Under the pieces are notes generated by a model that saw nothing but the letters and a program-made list of their open reading frames with translations, made no database searches and was not told where the DNA came from. A stretch of 64,000 nt of DNA, taken from the NCBI GenBank assembly GCA_944390125.1, contig CALXOX010000001.1, forward strand, positions 393,504-457,503. The letters are read 5' to 3'. Source of the stretch: an uncultured Alphaproteobacteria bacterium (lineage in GTDB: Bacteria; Pseudomonadota; Alphaproteobacteria; Rs-D84). Positions 33,752-42,743 of the stretch are shown here, one piece after another. Numbering within the stretch: position 1 is the stretch's first letter; every line of letters starts with the position of its first letter. The translations under genes were made by a program, and so were the position numbers.

Positions 33752-34402
33752 TTATCTTAAAGTTTGTGCATCTGCAGAAATTGCGGCAGGGGCATCAGAA
33801 TCATTGATGATAACGTCCAACCATTTGTTGGCTGCATCACGATTACCTTCTGCTAAGTACTTTCTGGCAACAGTTATACGCCCTGTATAATAGTATGGCG
33901 ATTTTTTAGTGTTTAAAGGTTCTAAGTACTTTTCAACCTCGATTGCGGTCATTTCATCACCACGTAATCCGACAATGTGCAAACGCGCCAAATCACGAAA
34001 ATCTCTTGTATCACCATCGTTTGCCAACTTTTCTAACTTTTCTATATCATTATCCAATACGTAGGCCTGAAACAATGCTAAATCAGCCGTTGCACCACTG
34101 GCGTTTTCCGCAACAGATACCAACATATTTGAATCTAATTTTTGTACTGCTAACTCATAATTTTCTGCGATGGCTAACTTGTGAGCACGATATGTTCGCA
34201 CACCGATAACAGCGACTGTTGCGATAATCATTATAGCCAAAGCACCAGCAACGATATAGCGGTAATATTTCTTAATGAAAGCCTGCGTTTTTTCGTTGTT
34301 GACTTCTTCCCATACTTCGCGATACAGCGCGTCTTCAGCGTATTCTTCGCGAGTTTTTTTTGCTGGTTTTAATTTCTTATTTCTTTCCAATATGGATGCC
34401 AT
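33752..34402 (-). CDS. YfgM-like membrane-anchored TPR protein
   Basis: A 216-residue protein with a cytoplasmic N-terminus, one membrane helix at about 49-70 (YIVAGALAIMIIATVAVIGV) and a helical periplasmic part with TPR-like repeats. The segment EVNNEKTQAFIKKYYRYIVAG matches the YfgM/TPR_21 family, an ancillary factor of the Sec translocon and periplasmic chaperones. It is followed by the BamB-like gene, 19 bp downstream. AGGAGAAA is present 6-7 nt before the ATG; it is divergent from rpoH. Confidence 0.78.
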   Translation of the reverse strand: MASILERNKKLKPAKKTREEYAEDALYREVWEEVNNEKTQAFIKKYYRYIVAGALAIMIIATVAVIGVRTYRAHKLAIAENYELAVQKLDSNMLVSVAENASGATADLALFQAYVLDNDIEKLEKLANDGDTRDFRDLARLHIVGLRGDEMTAIEVEKYLEPLNTKKSPYYYTGRITVARKYLAEGNRDAANKWLDVIINDSDAPAAISADAQTLR

Positions 34403-34429
34403 TTGAACTTTCTCCTGTATTATGGTGGC

Positions 34430-34457
34430 TTGATAATTCTTATTTTATTGCTATACT
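34430..34457 (+). promoter_or_regulatory. Promoter of rpoH, near-leaderless
   Basis: TTGATA (34430-34435), 16-bp spacer, TATACT (34452-34457). Start at about 34464, only 3 nt before ATG 34467. The hexamers are of the housekeeping type. Confidence 0.65.
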
Positions 34458-34466
34458 ATAAAAGTT

Positions 34467-35378
34467 ATGAAAAAGCAAATCAAGAACGCTTTACCGGCAG
34501 TACAAAATCAAAGTCTGGTTGCCGCTCGTGGTGTAAACGACGAAACCAGCTTGGCGCAGTATATTCAAAATATACAAAAGTTCCCAATTTTGTCTGCCGA
34601 AGAAGAATACGAATACGCAACAAAATGGGTAAAAGACCAAGATAAAGAGGCCGCAGAAAAACTTGTGGCCAGCCATTTGCGTATGGTTGTATCTGTTGCG
34701 TACGATTTTCGTAACTATGGTGTACCATTTGCGGAATTGATTGCTAGTGGCAATATGGGGCTGATGCAGGCACTACAGAAATTTGACCCAGAAAAAGGTT
34801 TCAGATTTTCTACTTATGCGATGTTCTGGATAAAGGCAGAAATATATGAAACTATTTTGAATAATTGGTCTATTGTAAAAATTGGGACGTCTGCCAACCA
34901 GAAACGCGTTTTCTTCAACTTAAATAGGGCAAAACGTGCGTTGGGAATAATGGATGGTAATTTATCTGATGACCAGACAAAACAGATTGCAGATTACCTG
35001 AATGTTCCAGAAAACGATGTTAAACGTATGTCAACTCGCTTGTCAGCGCGTGATGTGTCTTTGAATTCACCGGCGCATTCCGATGATGATGCGCGTGATG
35101 TTTTATCAAATATGCCAGATGAGAAGGGTAGCGTTGAAGAAGATTTAGAACAGTTGGAATTCCGTCGTCGTGGTTATGATTTACTGCGTAAGAATCTGGA
35201 AAAGTTACCAGAAAGGGATCGTGAAATATTACGCGCCCGCCGCTTGTCTGACCCCGTTGCAACGTTAGAATCTTTGTCTCAGAAATATGGAATTTCGCGT
35301 GAACGAGTACGTCAAATAGAAGAACGTGCATATAACAAATTGCGCGATGCGATATTGAAAGAAGCTCAGGAATCTTAA
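34467..35378 (+). CDS. rpoH: RNA polymerase sigma-32 factor RpoH
   Basis: A 303-residue heat-shock sigma factor. Region 2 has SHLRMVVSVAYDFRNYGVPFAELIASGNMGL and region 2.4 RFSTYAMFWIKAEI. The RpoH box NQKRVFFNLNRAK at 144-156, which separates sigma-32 from other sigma factors, is present. Region 4 (LSQKYGISRERVRQIEERAYNKLR) reads the -35. The message starts almost at the ATG, so the long thermosensor leader of E. coli rpoH cannot exist here; control must act within the coding region or on the protein. A porin gene follows after only 2 bp. Confidence 0.96.
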   Translation: MKKQIKNALPAVQNQSLVAARGVNDETSLAQYIQNIQKFPILSAEEEYEYATKWVKDQDKEAAEKLVASHLRMVVSVAYDFRNYGVPFAELIASGNMGLMQALQKFDPEKGFRFSTYAMFWIKAEIYETILNNWSIVKIGTSANQKRVFFNLNRAKRALGIMDGNLSDDQTKQIADYLNVPENDVKRMSTRLSARDVSLNSPAHSDDDARDVLSNMPDEKGSVEEDLEQLEFRRRGYDLLRKNLEKLPERDREILRARRLSDPVATLESLSQKYGISRERVRQIEERAYNKLRDAILKEAQES

Positions 35379-35380
35379 GA

Positions 35381-36403
35381 ATGAAAATATCAATACCAGC
35401 AATTTTAGTGTTTTTTACAAGTGTAATTTCAACTGCTGCCAATGCATTAGAGTACGATAACGGGCGTTTAGGCTTAAAGTTAAATGGTTACGGTACCGCG
35501 GGTGTTTTAGAACCAGACTTTGAAACGCCTGATTTTATTGGTGATTGGCGCGTACGTGGCGAGGCGAATTACCTGATTACAGATGATAATACATTGGGAC
35601 TGGTGTATGCGATTGACGCTGCCGCAGTTGATGAAGATAAGTTTATGCGCGAAGCATTCACATATTGGCAAAATCGTAATTATGGTCGTGTAGAGTTAGG
35701 TTTTACAGATTCTATTGCACGTAAATTGGGTGTAGGGTTACCAGACGTTGGTGGTTTGCGTGTGAATGATAAACCATTGTTTTACAAAAAGATTACGCCA
35801 TCGGGACCTGTAATTTCTGATACAACGCTTACAACGGGTCGCAGTGCGTTGCGTGCGAATTTTGCAACTATGCCAATAGGTAAGGCGCAATATGGTTTGT
35901 CTGTATCTGGCATAACTGATGACTATGATTACGCGGTTGATGCAGCATTAAAGATACGTCAGCCATCTGGTAAGGTAAAAATGGCATATGCGTTGGGGGC
36001 TTCGTTTATGTCAAAACCGGATGGATATCGTACAGATGCATATACGCCCCGTGTTTATGCAGATTGGCGTGCACAAGTTTCTGGTGGTATGAATTTACAG
36101 TATAACAGTTGGATGTGGGGCGTAACAGCACGTTTGATTTACGATGAAAATCCAATTGGGCCGGTATCTGATGGGTTAGCGCTAGGTACGGGTGTAAGTT
36201 ATGACATTTTGAATTATAGTGTATCTTTGACATATATTTTCTCGGATACCGGCATTTGGAATCATGACGTTAAAGATTATATGGACCATACGGCAATTGC
36301 TTCGTTTAGGTATAAATACAGTGAAAACGTAGATGGTTGGATGTCGTTGGGTATAACGACAGATACACCGTTCTTGGCTGTTGGTATGAGATTGACGTTC
36401 TAA
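35381..36403 (+). CDS. Porin-like outer-membrane protein
   Basis: A 340-residue exported barrel: signal peptide ending in ANA (about 20-22), then alternating amphipathic strands and a terminal aromatic (MRLTF) that marks BAM substrates. The beginning NGRLGLKLNGYGTAGV and the segment YWQNRNYGRVELGFTDSIARKLGVGLPDVGG resemble the strand and constriction-loop of general porins (porin_4/gram-negative porin families). It starts 2 bp after the rpoH stop and shares its transcript, an unusual link between a heat-shock sigma factor and a porin. Confidence 0.8.
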   Translation: MKISIPAILVFFTSVISTAANALEYDNGRLGLKLNGYGTAGVLEPDFETPDFIGDWRVRGEANYLITDDNTLGLVYAIDAAAVDEDKFMREAFTYWQNRNYGRVELGFTDSIARKLGVGLPDVGGLRVNDKPLFYKKITPSGPVISDTTLTTGRSALRANFATMPIGKAQYGLSVSGITDDYDYAVDAALKIRQPSGKVKMAYALGASFMSKPDGYRTDAYTPRVYADWRAQVSGGMNLQYNSWMWGVTARLIYDENPIGPVSDGLALGTGVSYDILNYSVSLTYIFSDTGIWNHDVKDYMDHTAIASFRYKYSENVDGWMSLGITTDTPFLAVGMRLTF

Positions 36404-36437
36404 AAAATAACACCAGAAGTTCTGGTGTTATTTTTTT
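36404..36437. terminator. Bidirectional terminator
   Basis: AACACCAGA, loop AGT, TCTGGTGTT, flanked by A and T tracts. The stop codon of virD4 on the minus strand lies within the hairpin. Confidence 0.8.
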
Positions 36438-38650
36438 ATTGGTTCCAATTCTTTTGTTTCTTTGGTTTGTGGAATATAAATACGAGGATTACCCGAATAA
36501 CCAAGAGCCGCATGATGCGATGGTATCAAGAACTCTGGCAGCGGACTACACGCACCCATCGCCATATAGCTTGCCAGGCGAGAGTCCGCAAAAGCCATTT
36601 GTTTATCGGCCTCAATTGGACGATGATACCAACCTTGGAATATTACCAGCTGTTTCTTGTCGTCTAACTTCATAATGTCCATAGGTGAGTACAACAGTTC
36701 TTCACTTTTTTCTTCTTTTTCTTTACCGTCAGCGCCTTTAACAGATTTAATCTTTATCTTGTATCCCATCATATCAGAGAAACGTTTGGCTGTATCTGGG
36801 TCGTTTTGACGTAGTACCACCTTTGCTGCAGTCGTGGATATAATGGTTGCTGCTGCATCTGCACCATATTTTTCTTGAATCTGATGTAAGTCTTGACCGA
36901 TAATCAAGTAAGATACTTTTTGCCCACGGCCAAGGTCTGGCCCCTGGATAACGGCCTGCAACTTCTGCATTTTTGGCATTTCATCTAATACAAACAGTAC
37001 TGGGTAAGGGCCCAGTTTTTCACCGTTATTTTCTTGCTCTGGGGCATTTGCCAGCAAGAAATTAGTCATCAATTCAATAAATATACCGGTAATTGGGTTT
37101 AAAGCTTCTGCGTCAACCATATTTATAGACAGGTAAACAGTAACAGGTTTTATCTTCCCGTCACTTGGGTCACGAAGCCCACGCAGGTCGGAAAAGTGGA
37201 AATCGGAATGGCTTGTACGATTACGAACGGCGGCGTTACGGAATATTGATAACCCCGCCATAATTGTCGATATAATAGAACCACGTTCTTTATCTGGTGT
37301 GTTTGCCAATTGTGTCAATTCCAATACTGCACGGTGGGCGTACGCATATCTACGTGCTTCTTCAACTGCGTCCATGAATAAATCGTGCATAGGGTCCGCC
37401 ATCATTACCATTTGGTCACCCTGACGACGGCGCTCTTCTAGTTGCTGAGCCATGTTTATCTGACTCGCATTTATCCAATCTAGAATCATAGACAATGATG
37501 CTTCACGTCCTTTCCAAGCATCTGGAATATTCGCCCACGTGCCGATATGAACATAATTCATGGCATTCAATTCGCCATTTTGTAGTAAAGAATACGCAGC
37601 GTACGCATTAGGATCATTCATCATTGAAAGATAGTAATCACCCAATACGGCGGCATCTTCAGCGTCAAAAGCACCAGATGTTATACGCGCATAGAAATAG
37701 TCATCTGCCTTTGCGCGTTCTACTTTGGATATCATAAACTGTATAAGACCAGACAGACCGGCACGACCAGAAATTGTCCAGTGTGGGTCCGCAGAAGAAG
37801 ACGTTTTGTCCGCAACCAAAACATTACATATAGAATCAACATACAGGTCACGCTGTTCCTGATTAAATGGTACGTGCTCTGGCGATAATGGGTTCCAAGA
37901 AGGGTAATAAATACCACGCTCTGGGTCATCTTGCCCCGCCCAGTTCATAATGAATACTGGCCCAACTGTTGAACGATATGCAGAAGATGACTGATATAGT
38001 TCGGGTTTAGGGTCATTTATAATCATTGAAACGTTGTTGCATTCCAAAATTGTTGGCAAAACGACGCCCTGAGTTTTACCGGTCCCCGGAGGGGCAACAC
38101 ACAACGTTGACAGACATTCGTTCATCATTAAAGGCTTTTTCTTAAAGTAGCCCAATACCATCATAAAGCCCTTTAAAAGTCCCATTTTTTCTATGTCTTC
38201 TTTAGAGGCCTTATTGGATGATTTGTCATCAAATTTATCATTACCGTACGGGTTAAATTCTTTTACCAACGTCGCATCAGCCATAAAGAAGTACGCAATT
38301 ATTGGCAATAATGGGGTGATGCAGGCGATATCTGTGCGCAACAAAGTGCGAACAAACCAGGCAGGAACTTCTGCAAGTACTGACATACCTCCGCTGGTCA
38401 GTACGTTATAGAAGTATAGACTGGTCCATTTGGCAGTAGCCGGTGACCAGCCATAGCGCCAAATGTGTTCAATCCAGAAAGAAAGTCCGAAAGCCAATGC
38501 GCAAACCAACCATATGCCAACTGCCCAACGCAGTGACCAGAACAAAGATGCCATAGGAGTGCGCAAACTTTCTTTATATGCGCTGGACTTGAATATATTC
38601 AATCCCTTAGACTTACCGCCGGCTGATAAAATCTTGAACTTTTCGACCAT
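36428..38650 (-). CDS. virD4: VirD4/TraG-family type IV coupling ATPase
   Basis: A 740-residue coupling protein that hands substrates to a type IV secretion channel. Two to three N-terminal membrane segments lie at about 38-60, 78-95 and 108-124. Walker A APPGTGKTQ is at 186-194, Walker B VLFVLDEMP at 551-558, and SYLIIGQDLHQIQEKYG and STTAAKVVLRQND follow as the conserved TraG motifs. The all-alpha domain sits between Walker A and B. No other virB, trb or relaxase gene is in the window, so it works with components encoded elsewhere. Length and motifs are normal for the family. Confidence 0.94.
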   Translation of the reverse strand: MVEKFKILSAGGKSKGLNIFKSSAYKESLRTPMASLFWSLRWAVGIWLVCALAFGLSFWIEHIWRYGWSPATAKWTSLYFYNVLTSGGMSVLAEVPAWFVRTLLRTDIACITPLLPIIAYFFMADATLVKEFNPYGNDKFDDKSSNKASKEDIEKMGLLKGFMMVLGYFKKKPLMMNECLSTLCVAPPGTGKTQGVVLPTILECNNVSMIINDPKPELYQSSSAYRSTVGPVFIMNWAGQDDPERGIYYPSWNPLSPEHVPFNQEQRDLYVDSICNVLVADKTSSSADPHWTISGRAGLSGLIQFMISKVERAKADDYFYARITSGAFDAEDAAVLGDYYLSMMNDPNAYAAYSLLQNGELNAMNYVHIGTWANIPDAWKGREASLSMILDWINASQINMAQQLEERRRQGDQMVMMADPMHDLFMDAVEEARRYAYAHRAVLELTQLANTPDKERGSIISTIMAGLSIFRNAAVRNRTSHSDFHFSDLRGLRDPSDGKIKPVTVYLSINMVDAEALNPITGIFIELMTNFLLANAPEQENNGEKLGPYPVLFVLDEMPKMQKLQAVIQGPDLGRGQKVSYLIIGQDLHQIQEKYGADAAATIISTTAAKVVLRQNDPDTAKRFSDMMGYKIKIKSVKGADGKEKEEKSEELLYSPMDIMKLDDKKQLVIFQGWYHRPIEADKQMAFADSRLASYMAMGACSPLPEFLIPSHHAALGYSGNPRIYIPQTKETKELEPIKK

Positions 38651-38659
38651 TGTGTTATG

Positions 38660-38668
38660 ATTATATCA
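38660..38668 (-). promoter_or_regulatory. Extended -10 promoter of virD4
   Basis: On the minus strand TGATATAAT with 9 nt to the ATG at 38650. The upstream segment repeats the sequence ATTCTGAT twice, each followed by a TATAAT-like stretch, suggesting two overlapping promoters. Confidence 0.5.
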
Positions 38669-38707
38669 GAATTTTAAGATATTATAAATCAGAATTAAAA
38701 AAAGTTT

Positions 38708-39364
38708 ATGAAAAACGTCCCACGTATTTATCTTGGTGAAAATATATCAGCAGGAATGAATTTTCCTGTTGCTCGTGATGTTGCACATTATTTGTCGCAT
38801 GTAATGCGCAGACGGGATTTCTTGGCGTTCGGGGCAGGGAAAGAGTTTGTTGCAACACTGTCAGAAGATGGAAAGTTCGTTGCTATAGGTGAACAAACTG
38901 AGCACAAAGATCCTGCAAATGATATCACGTTGATGTTTGCGCCTATAAAACGCACAGATGATTTGCTGAATATGGCGACTCAATTGGGGGTAAAGACTTT
39001 TCAGCCAGTTATTACTGAACGTACGGTTGCTAATCATATAAATTGGGAGCGCATGCGGAAAATAGTTACAGAGGCATCAGAACAATCTAATCGTAATAGC
39101 GTTCCAGAAATTTTACCAGAAAAGCTGTTTGGTGACATTGATTTAACGGGACTTGTTTTTGCGGATGAGCGCGCAGCATATGGTTTAAAGTTGCCGACAA
39201 ATGCGAAAACATCAAAGACAGTTTTTGTTGGACCAGAGGGCGGTTTTTCGGATAAAGAGTTTTCTGCGTTTGATTCAGCAGGTGCCATTGGTATAGGTTT
39301 AGGAAAAACGATATTGCGTGCAGAATTAGCTGCAGCGATTGCAATTAGTCGGATTGTATTATGA
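38708..39364 (+). CDS. rsmE: 16S rRNA (uracil-1498-N3) methyltransferase
   Basis: A 218-residue SPOUT methyltransferase that modifies U1498 in the decoding region of 16S rRNA. The C-terminal knot contains VFVGPEGGFSDKEF (GPEGG...E motif) and GIGLGKTILRAELA, which bind SAM. It is somewhat shorter than the usual 240 residues, with a compact N-terminal PUA-like domain. The TGA overlaps the ATG of the next gene (ATGA), so the two rRNA modification enzymes are made together. Confidence 0.93.
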   Translation: MKNVPRIYLGENISAGMNFPVARDVAHYLSHVMRRRDFLAFGAGKEFVATLSEDGKFVAIGEQTEHKDPANDITLMFAPIKRTDDLLNMATQLGVKTFQPVITERTVANHINWERMRKIVTEASEQSNRNSVPEILPEKLFGDIDLTGLVFADERAAYGLKLPTNAKTSKTVFVGPEGGFSDKEFSAFDSAGAIGIGLGKTILRAELAAAIAISRIVL

Positions 39365-40059
39365 GTGTTCGCATAGCAAAATTTATTGCAGATAGTGGTG
39401 CTTCATCACGACGTGGTGCGGAAGATTTAATTGCACAGGGTCGTGTTAAAGTAAATGGTATTGTGATTGATACACCAGTTGTATTTGTAGAAGACACAGA
39501 TACTGTTTCTATTGATGATAATATTATAAGTGTTCGCAAGGAAACAGAGTTATACGCTTTTCATAAACCTGTAAATACCATGACTACGGCGCATGACCCC
39601 ATGGGGCGTCGTACGATATATGATTGTTTGCCAAAAGAATATAAGAAATTAAAATATGTTGGGCGTTTAGATTTTAAAACGACCGGTTTATTGTTGCTGA
39701 CAAATGACGGAGAATTGGCGCGCCGTTTAACATTGCCTTCATCACATATACCACGAGAATATATTGCAACTGTTGCGAGAATAGATGAGGATGGCTTAAA
39801 TCGTGCGCGTAATGGAATAACAGTTGATGGTGTTAGATACAGACCAATGGATATTGAAGTTGTTTCTGATAAGGAATTGCGTGTTCGTGTAACAGAGGGT
39901 AAGAAAAACGAAGTTCGTATAGTTTTGCGTGCGTGCGGATGTCCGGTGATGAAATTGCACAGGGTTTCTTTTGGCCCAATTAAATTGGGAAATTTATCTG
40001 TTGGTAAAATTCAGAAAATAGAACAGAAAACAATTGACGCGTTGTTAAAAACTCTCTAA
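39361..40059 (+). CDS. RsuA/RluB-family rRNA pseudouridine synthase
   Basis: A 232-residue pseudouridine synthase with an N-terminal S4 RNA-binding domain (RIAKFIADSGASSRRGAEDLI, about 4-60) and the catalytic Asp 104 in YVGRLDFKTTGLLLLTNDG. The branch RsuA/RluB/RluE/RluF is clear; VRIVLRACGCPVMKLHRVSFGPIKLG points more to RluB-like (23S U2605) than to RsuA, but sequence alone does not decide. It is translationally coupled to rsmE. Confidence 0.9.
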   Translation: MSVRIAKFIADSGASSRRGAEDLIAQGRVKVNGIVIDTPVVFVEDTDTVSIDDNIISVRKETELYAFHKPVNTMTTAHDPMGRRTIYDCLPKEYKKLKYVGRLDFKTTGLLLLTNDGELARRLTLPSSHIPREYIATVARIDEDGLNRARNGITVDGVRYRPMDIEVVSDKELRVRVTEGKKNEVRIVLRACGCPVMKLHRVSFGPIKLGNLSVGKIQKIEQKTIDALLKTL

Positions 40060-40089
40060 AATCCTGATAAAGGAAGAGGGAGTTTTATT

Positions 40090-41085
40090 ATGAAAAAAAA
40101 CACTGCCAATAAGAATCAGACGACTAAGAAAAACACGAAGGCCGCGATAAAACCGGCTTTGAAAAGTGTTGAAACAAAACGCACAGTAAATCCTTGGTCT
40201 TTATCAATTTATGTTTATTGGTTTATAATTTTGTTCTTTATTGCAGCAACATTTTATATTTTAGGGCGCAGTCATGGCACATGTACGGATATGAGTGGTA
40301 ATGCCAATAATGTAGAAATTACAGAAGAAGCTTTATTGCAAGCATCCGACTATTACCAGAGTGCCAAGGAAAAATTGGTTGCAGGGAATGTGGCAGATGC
40401 AATTGCAGATTTGACTACGGCTATTGAGGCAGGAAACGCAACAGCAGAAATGTATATTTTGCGTGGAGAAGCCTATATGCAGACAGCAGAATATCGTAAA
40501 GCGTTGGCAGATTTTAATAGTGCCATTGAAATGGACCAAGTGAATGCAATTGCTTATTATGACAGAGCATTGCTAAATATTCGTTTGGAAGATTATAACA
40601 CAGCACTATCAGATATAAATAATGCGCTGGCATCTCAGACTGCAAATCCAACATCTGTTTTGCAGATGCGTGATTTGTATGCAAAGCGTGGTCAGTTGAA
40701 TTTGTGGTTAAAGAACTGGGAAGGTGCAATTGCTGACTATACTAATTCTTTGGCACGTCCAGACGGTGTTGTAAATCCAACTGTTTATGCAGAACGTGCA
40801 GAAGCCTATACTCAGTTGGGTAATTATGCTGACGCAATCAACGACTATGCGTCTGCGATTCGTGTAATTTCCGAACAGATTCAGGGCGCTACAAGTGCTG
40901 CAGAACGTGAAAACTTATCAAGCAATGCAATGGGCTATTTTGAAAAGTCTGCAGCATTGAATTTGGCGACAGGTAACGTTGATGCAGCACGTAGTGATTT
41001 GAATTCTGCTTATACAATTGCTGTCGCTTTAACAGATAGTGCAAGTATGGAAAGAATTCAAAACTTGATATCAGAATTGCAGTAA
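40090..41085 (+). CDS. Membrane-anchored TPR-repeat protein
   Basis: A 331-residue protein: a Lys-rich cytoplasmic start, one membrane helix at about 42-60 (WFIILFFIAATFYILGR) and a periplasmic TPR array from about 80. Repeats such as GNVADAIADLTTAIEAGNATAEMYILRGEA-like units, DYNTALSDINNALASQT and NYADAINDYASAIRVI are spaced about 34 residues. It starts 30 bp after the pseudouridine synthase gene, which overlaps rsmE, so it probably closes that operon. The partner of the TPR domain is unknown. Confidence 0.78.
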   Translation: MKKNTANKNQTTKKNTKAAIKPALKSVETKRTVNPWSLSIYVYWFIILFFIAATFYILGRSHGTCTDMSGNANNVEITEEALLQASDYYQSAKEKLVAGNVADAIADLTTAIEAGNATAEMYILRGEAYMQTAEYRKALADFNSAIEMDQVNAIAYYDRALLNIRLEDYNTALSDINNALASQTANPTSVLQMRDLYAKRGQLNLWLKNWEGAIADYTNSLARPDGVVNPTVYAERAEAYTQLGNYADAINDYASAIRVISEQIQGATSAAERENLSSNAMGYFEKSAALNLATGNVDAARSDLNSAYTIAVALTDSASMERIQNLISELQ

Positions 41086-41100
41086 GTAAATTATACGTAA

Positions 41101-41128
41101 TAAAAATCCCGCAATTGCGGGATTTTTA
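41101..41128. terminator. Bidirectional terminator
   Basis: AAAATCCCGC, loop AATT, GCGGGATTTT; sits between the TPR gene and fabZ. Confidence 0.87.
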
Positions 41129-41146
41129 TTTTAAAATTTAATTTTT

Positions 41147-41587
41147 TTACTGCAAAGTAGCGTTGTCAATGATTGCGGTAAATGTTGCTTCAGAGACTTT
41201 TTTGCCGCTAACCATTGCAATACCATGAAATTTATACAGGCGCATTTTAGACATAACCAATTCGACGTGCAATTCCAACACATCTCCTGGTTTTACCATA
41301 TGTGAAAACTTGATTTTTTCCATTGTGGTAAAATAACCTAATGTTTTGCCATCAGAAACACCCATTTGAGACAAAGCGATAAAACACGCTGTTTGTGCCA
41401 ATGCTTCAACAATTAAAACGCCTGGCATAATAGGGTTGCCTGGGAAATGTCCTGTGCACCAAAATTCATCGTCACGTACATATTTAATGCCTACGCCGCT
41501 GGTTTCATTAAATTCACGAATTTCATCAACCAGGCGCATTGCACCACGATGTGGAATTACCTTCTCTATACCTTTTGCATCAATCAT
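41147..41587 (-). CDS. fabZ: 3-hydroxyacyl-ACP dehydratase FabZ
   Basis: A 146-residue hotdog-fold enzyme that removes water from 3-hydroxyacyl-ACP in fatty acid synthesis. The active-site His 47 and Glu 61 lie in GHFPGNPIMPGVLIVEALAQ. It follows lpxD after 20 bp on the same strand, the usual lpxD-fabZ arrangement that links membrane fatty acid and lipid A synthesis at the branch point; lpxA and lpxB do not follow. AGGAGAG precedes the ATG. Confidence 0.96.
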   Translation of the reverse strand: MIDAKGIEKVIPHRGAMRLVDEIREFNETSGVGIKYVRDDEFWCTGHFPGNPIMPGVLIVEALAQTACFIALSQMGVSDGKTLGYFTTMEKIKFSHMVKPGDVLELHVELVMSKMRLYKFHGIAMVSGKKVSEATFTAIIDNATLQ

Positions 41588-41607
41588 TTATATCTCTCCT
41601 AGTTTTA

Positions 41608-42651
41608 TTAGTTTTTTGCGTTCTTGCGTAACCATGCATAATGACGCATAAATTCTGTTCCTGGACCGGCTGGATACCCCATATGGCGTTGTCCATCTGG
41701 TACATTTCTGAAAACGCCACTATGCGCACCGACTTCTGCGTCATTACCAATGTGAACGCCGTTTGCGATACCTACTTGACCTGCTAATAAAGCGCGGTCA
41801 CCGACTACTGAACCACCTGCCAAACCAACGCCAGATGCCAAGAAACATTCAGAGCCAATAACAACACCATGTGCAATTTGACACAGGTTGTCTATCTTTG
41901 TCCCATCTCCGACACGAGTATCTGTCATCGCGCCGCGGTCAATGCACGTGTTTGCACCAACAGATACACGATTACCAATTACAACACGACCAACATGTGG
42001 AATAAACACATTATGCCCGTTTTGACGCGTATATCCAAAACCATCTTTTCCGATAACTGCACCAGCATTTATCACACAATCTTCGCCAATTGTGGCATTT
42101 TCAATGTGTGCACCTGTTTGAATTATTGTGCCGCGACCAATTGTCACATTGCGGCCTATATAAGCACTCGGATAAATTTTTACATCAGGTTCTATCACTG
42201 CACCGCGTTCAATTGTTGCATATTGACCAACATAGACAGTACTGCGTTTGCGGAAAAATACACCACGTTCAACCGTTGCACGTTTGCTTATTCCAAAGCG
42301 TGGTGGTTCGCGGTATATTTCACCAAGAATCTTTACAATATTCCCACGTGGTGTTTCTGTAATTAAAAGAGTTGCACCAACAGGGGCGTTTTCTACCTGC
42401 TCAGGCTGAATCAGAATCACACTAGCACGAGTGTTTTTCAAAACTTCGATTGGCAGTATTTTGAAAGCAGAACTATTTTGTTCTGTTGAATAAAAAGCCA
42501 ATTGCCCTGGGCGAGCATCTGCGATAGGTGCGACACCACGAATAACGGTGTCAGGATTGCCCTGTAATTCCAGACCGAATTTTTCGGCCAACTGACCGGC
42601 TGTTGTTTGTGTGGCCGCCGGTAAAAACCAAGATCTAATTTTGTCTAACAT
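41608..42651 (-). CDS. lpxD: UDP-3-O-(3-hydroxyacyl)glucosamine N-acyltransferase LpxD
   Basis: A 347-residue acyltransferase that adds the second acyl chain in lipid A synthesis. An N-terminal uridine-binding domain (GVAPIADARPGQLAFYST) is followed by a left-handed helix of hexapeptide repeats (about 110-300), with the catalytic His in NLCQIAHGVVIG. I start at ATG 42651; the promoter lies 6 nt upstream, giving a leaderless message, and a TTG start at 42678 is unlikely. Followed by fabZ. Confidence 0.95.
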   Translation of the reverse strand: MLDKIRSWFLPAATQTTAGQLAEKFGLELQGNPDTVIRGVAPIADARPGQLAFYSTEQNSSAFKILPIEVLKNTRASVILIQPEQVENAPVGATLLITETPRGNIVKILGEIYREPPRFGISKRATVERGVFFRKRSTVYVGQYATIERGAVIEPDVKIYPSAYIGRNVTIGRGTIIQTGAHIENATIGEDCVINAGAVIGKDGFGYTRQNGHNVFIPHVGRVVIGNRVSVGANTCIDRGAMTDTRVGDGTKIDNLCQIAHGVVIGSECFLASGVGLAGGSVVGDRALLAGQVGIANGVHIGNDAEVGAHSGVFRNVPDGQRHMGYPAGPGTEFMRHYAWLRKNAKN

Positions 42652-42657
42652 ACCGCG

Positions 42658-42663
42658 ATTATA
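42658..42663 (-). promoter_or_regulatory. -10 box of lpxD, leaderless
   Basis: Perfect TATAAT on the minus strand, 6 nt before the ATG at 42651. A -35 TTTCAT at 16-bp spacing is only fair. Confidence 0.5.
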
Positions 42664-42701
42664 CCCGTTTAATTTCAAAATGAAAGTAAATATTAGTTAA
42701 A

Positions 42702-42733
42702 AAAAGCACCGCCAACTGGCGGTGTTTTTTTAG
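42702..42733 (-). terminator. Terminator of skp-like gene
   Basis: CACCGCC/GGCGGTG with a 4-nt loop and T-rich tails on both strands; it ends the skp-like gene ahead of lpxD. Confidence 0.83.
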
Positions 42734-42743
42734 TTATTGTTTC

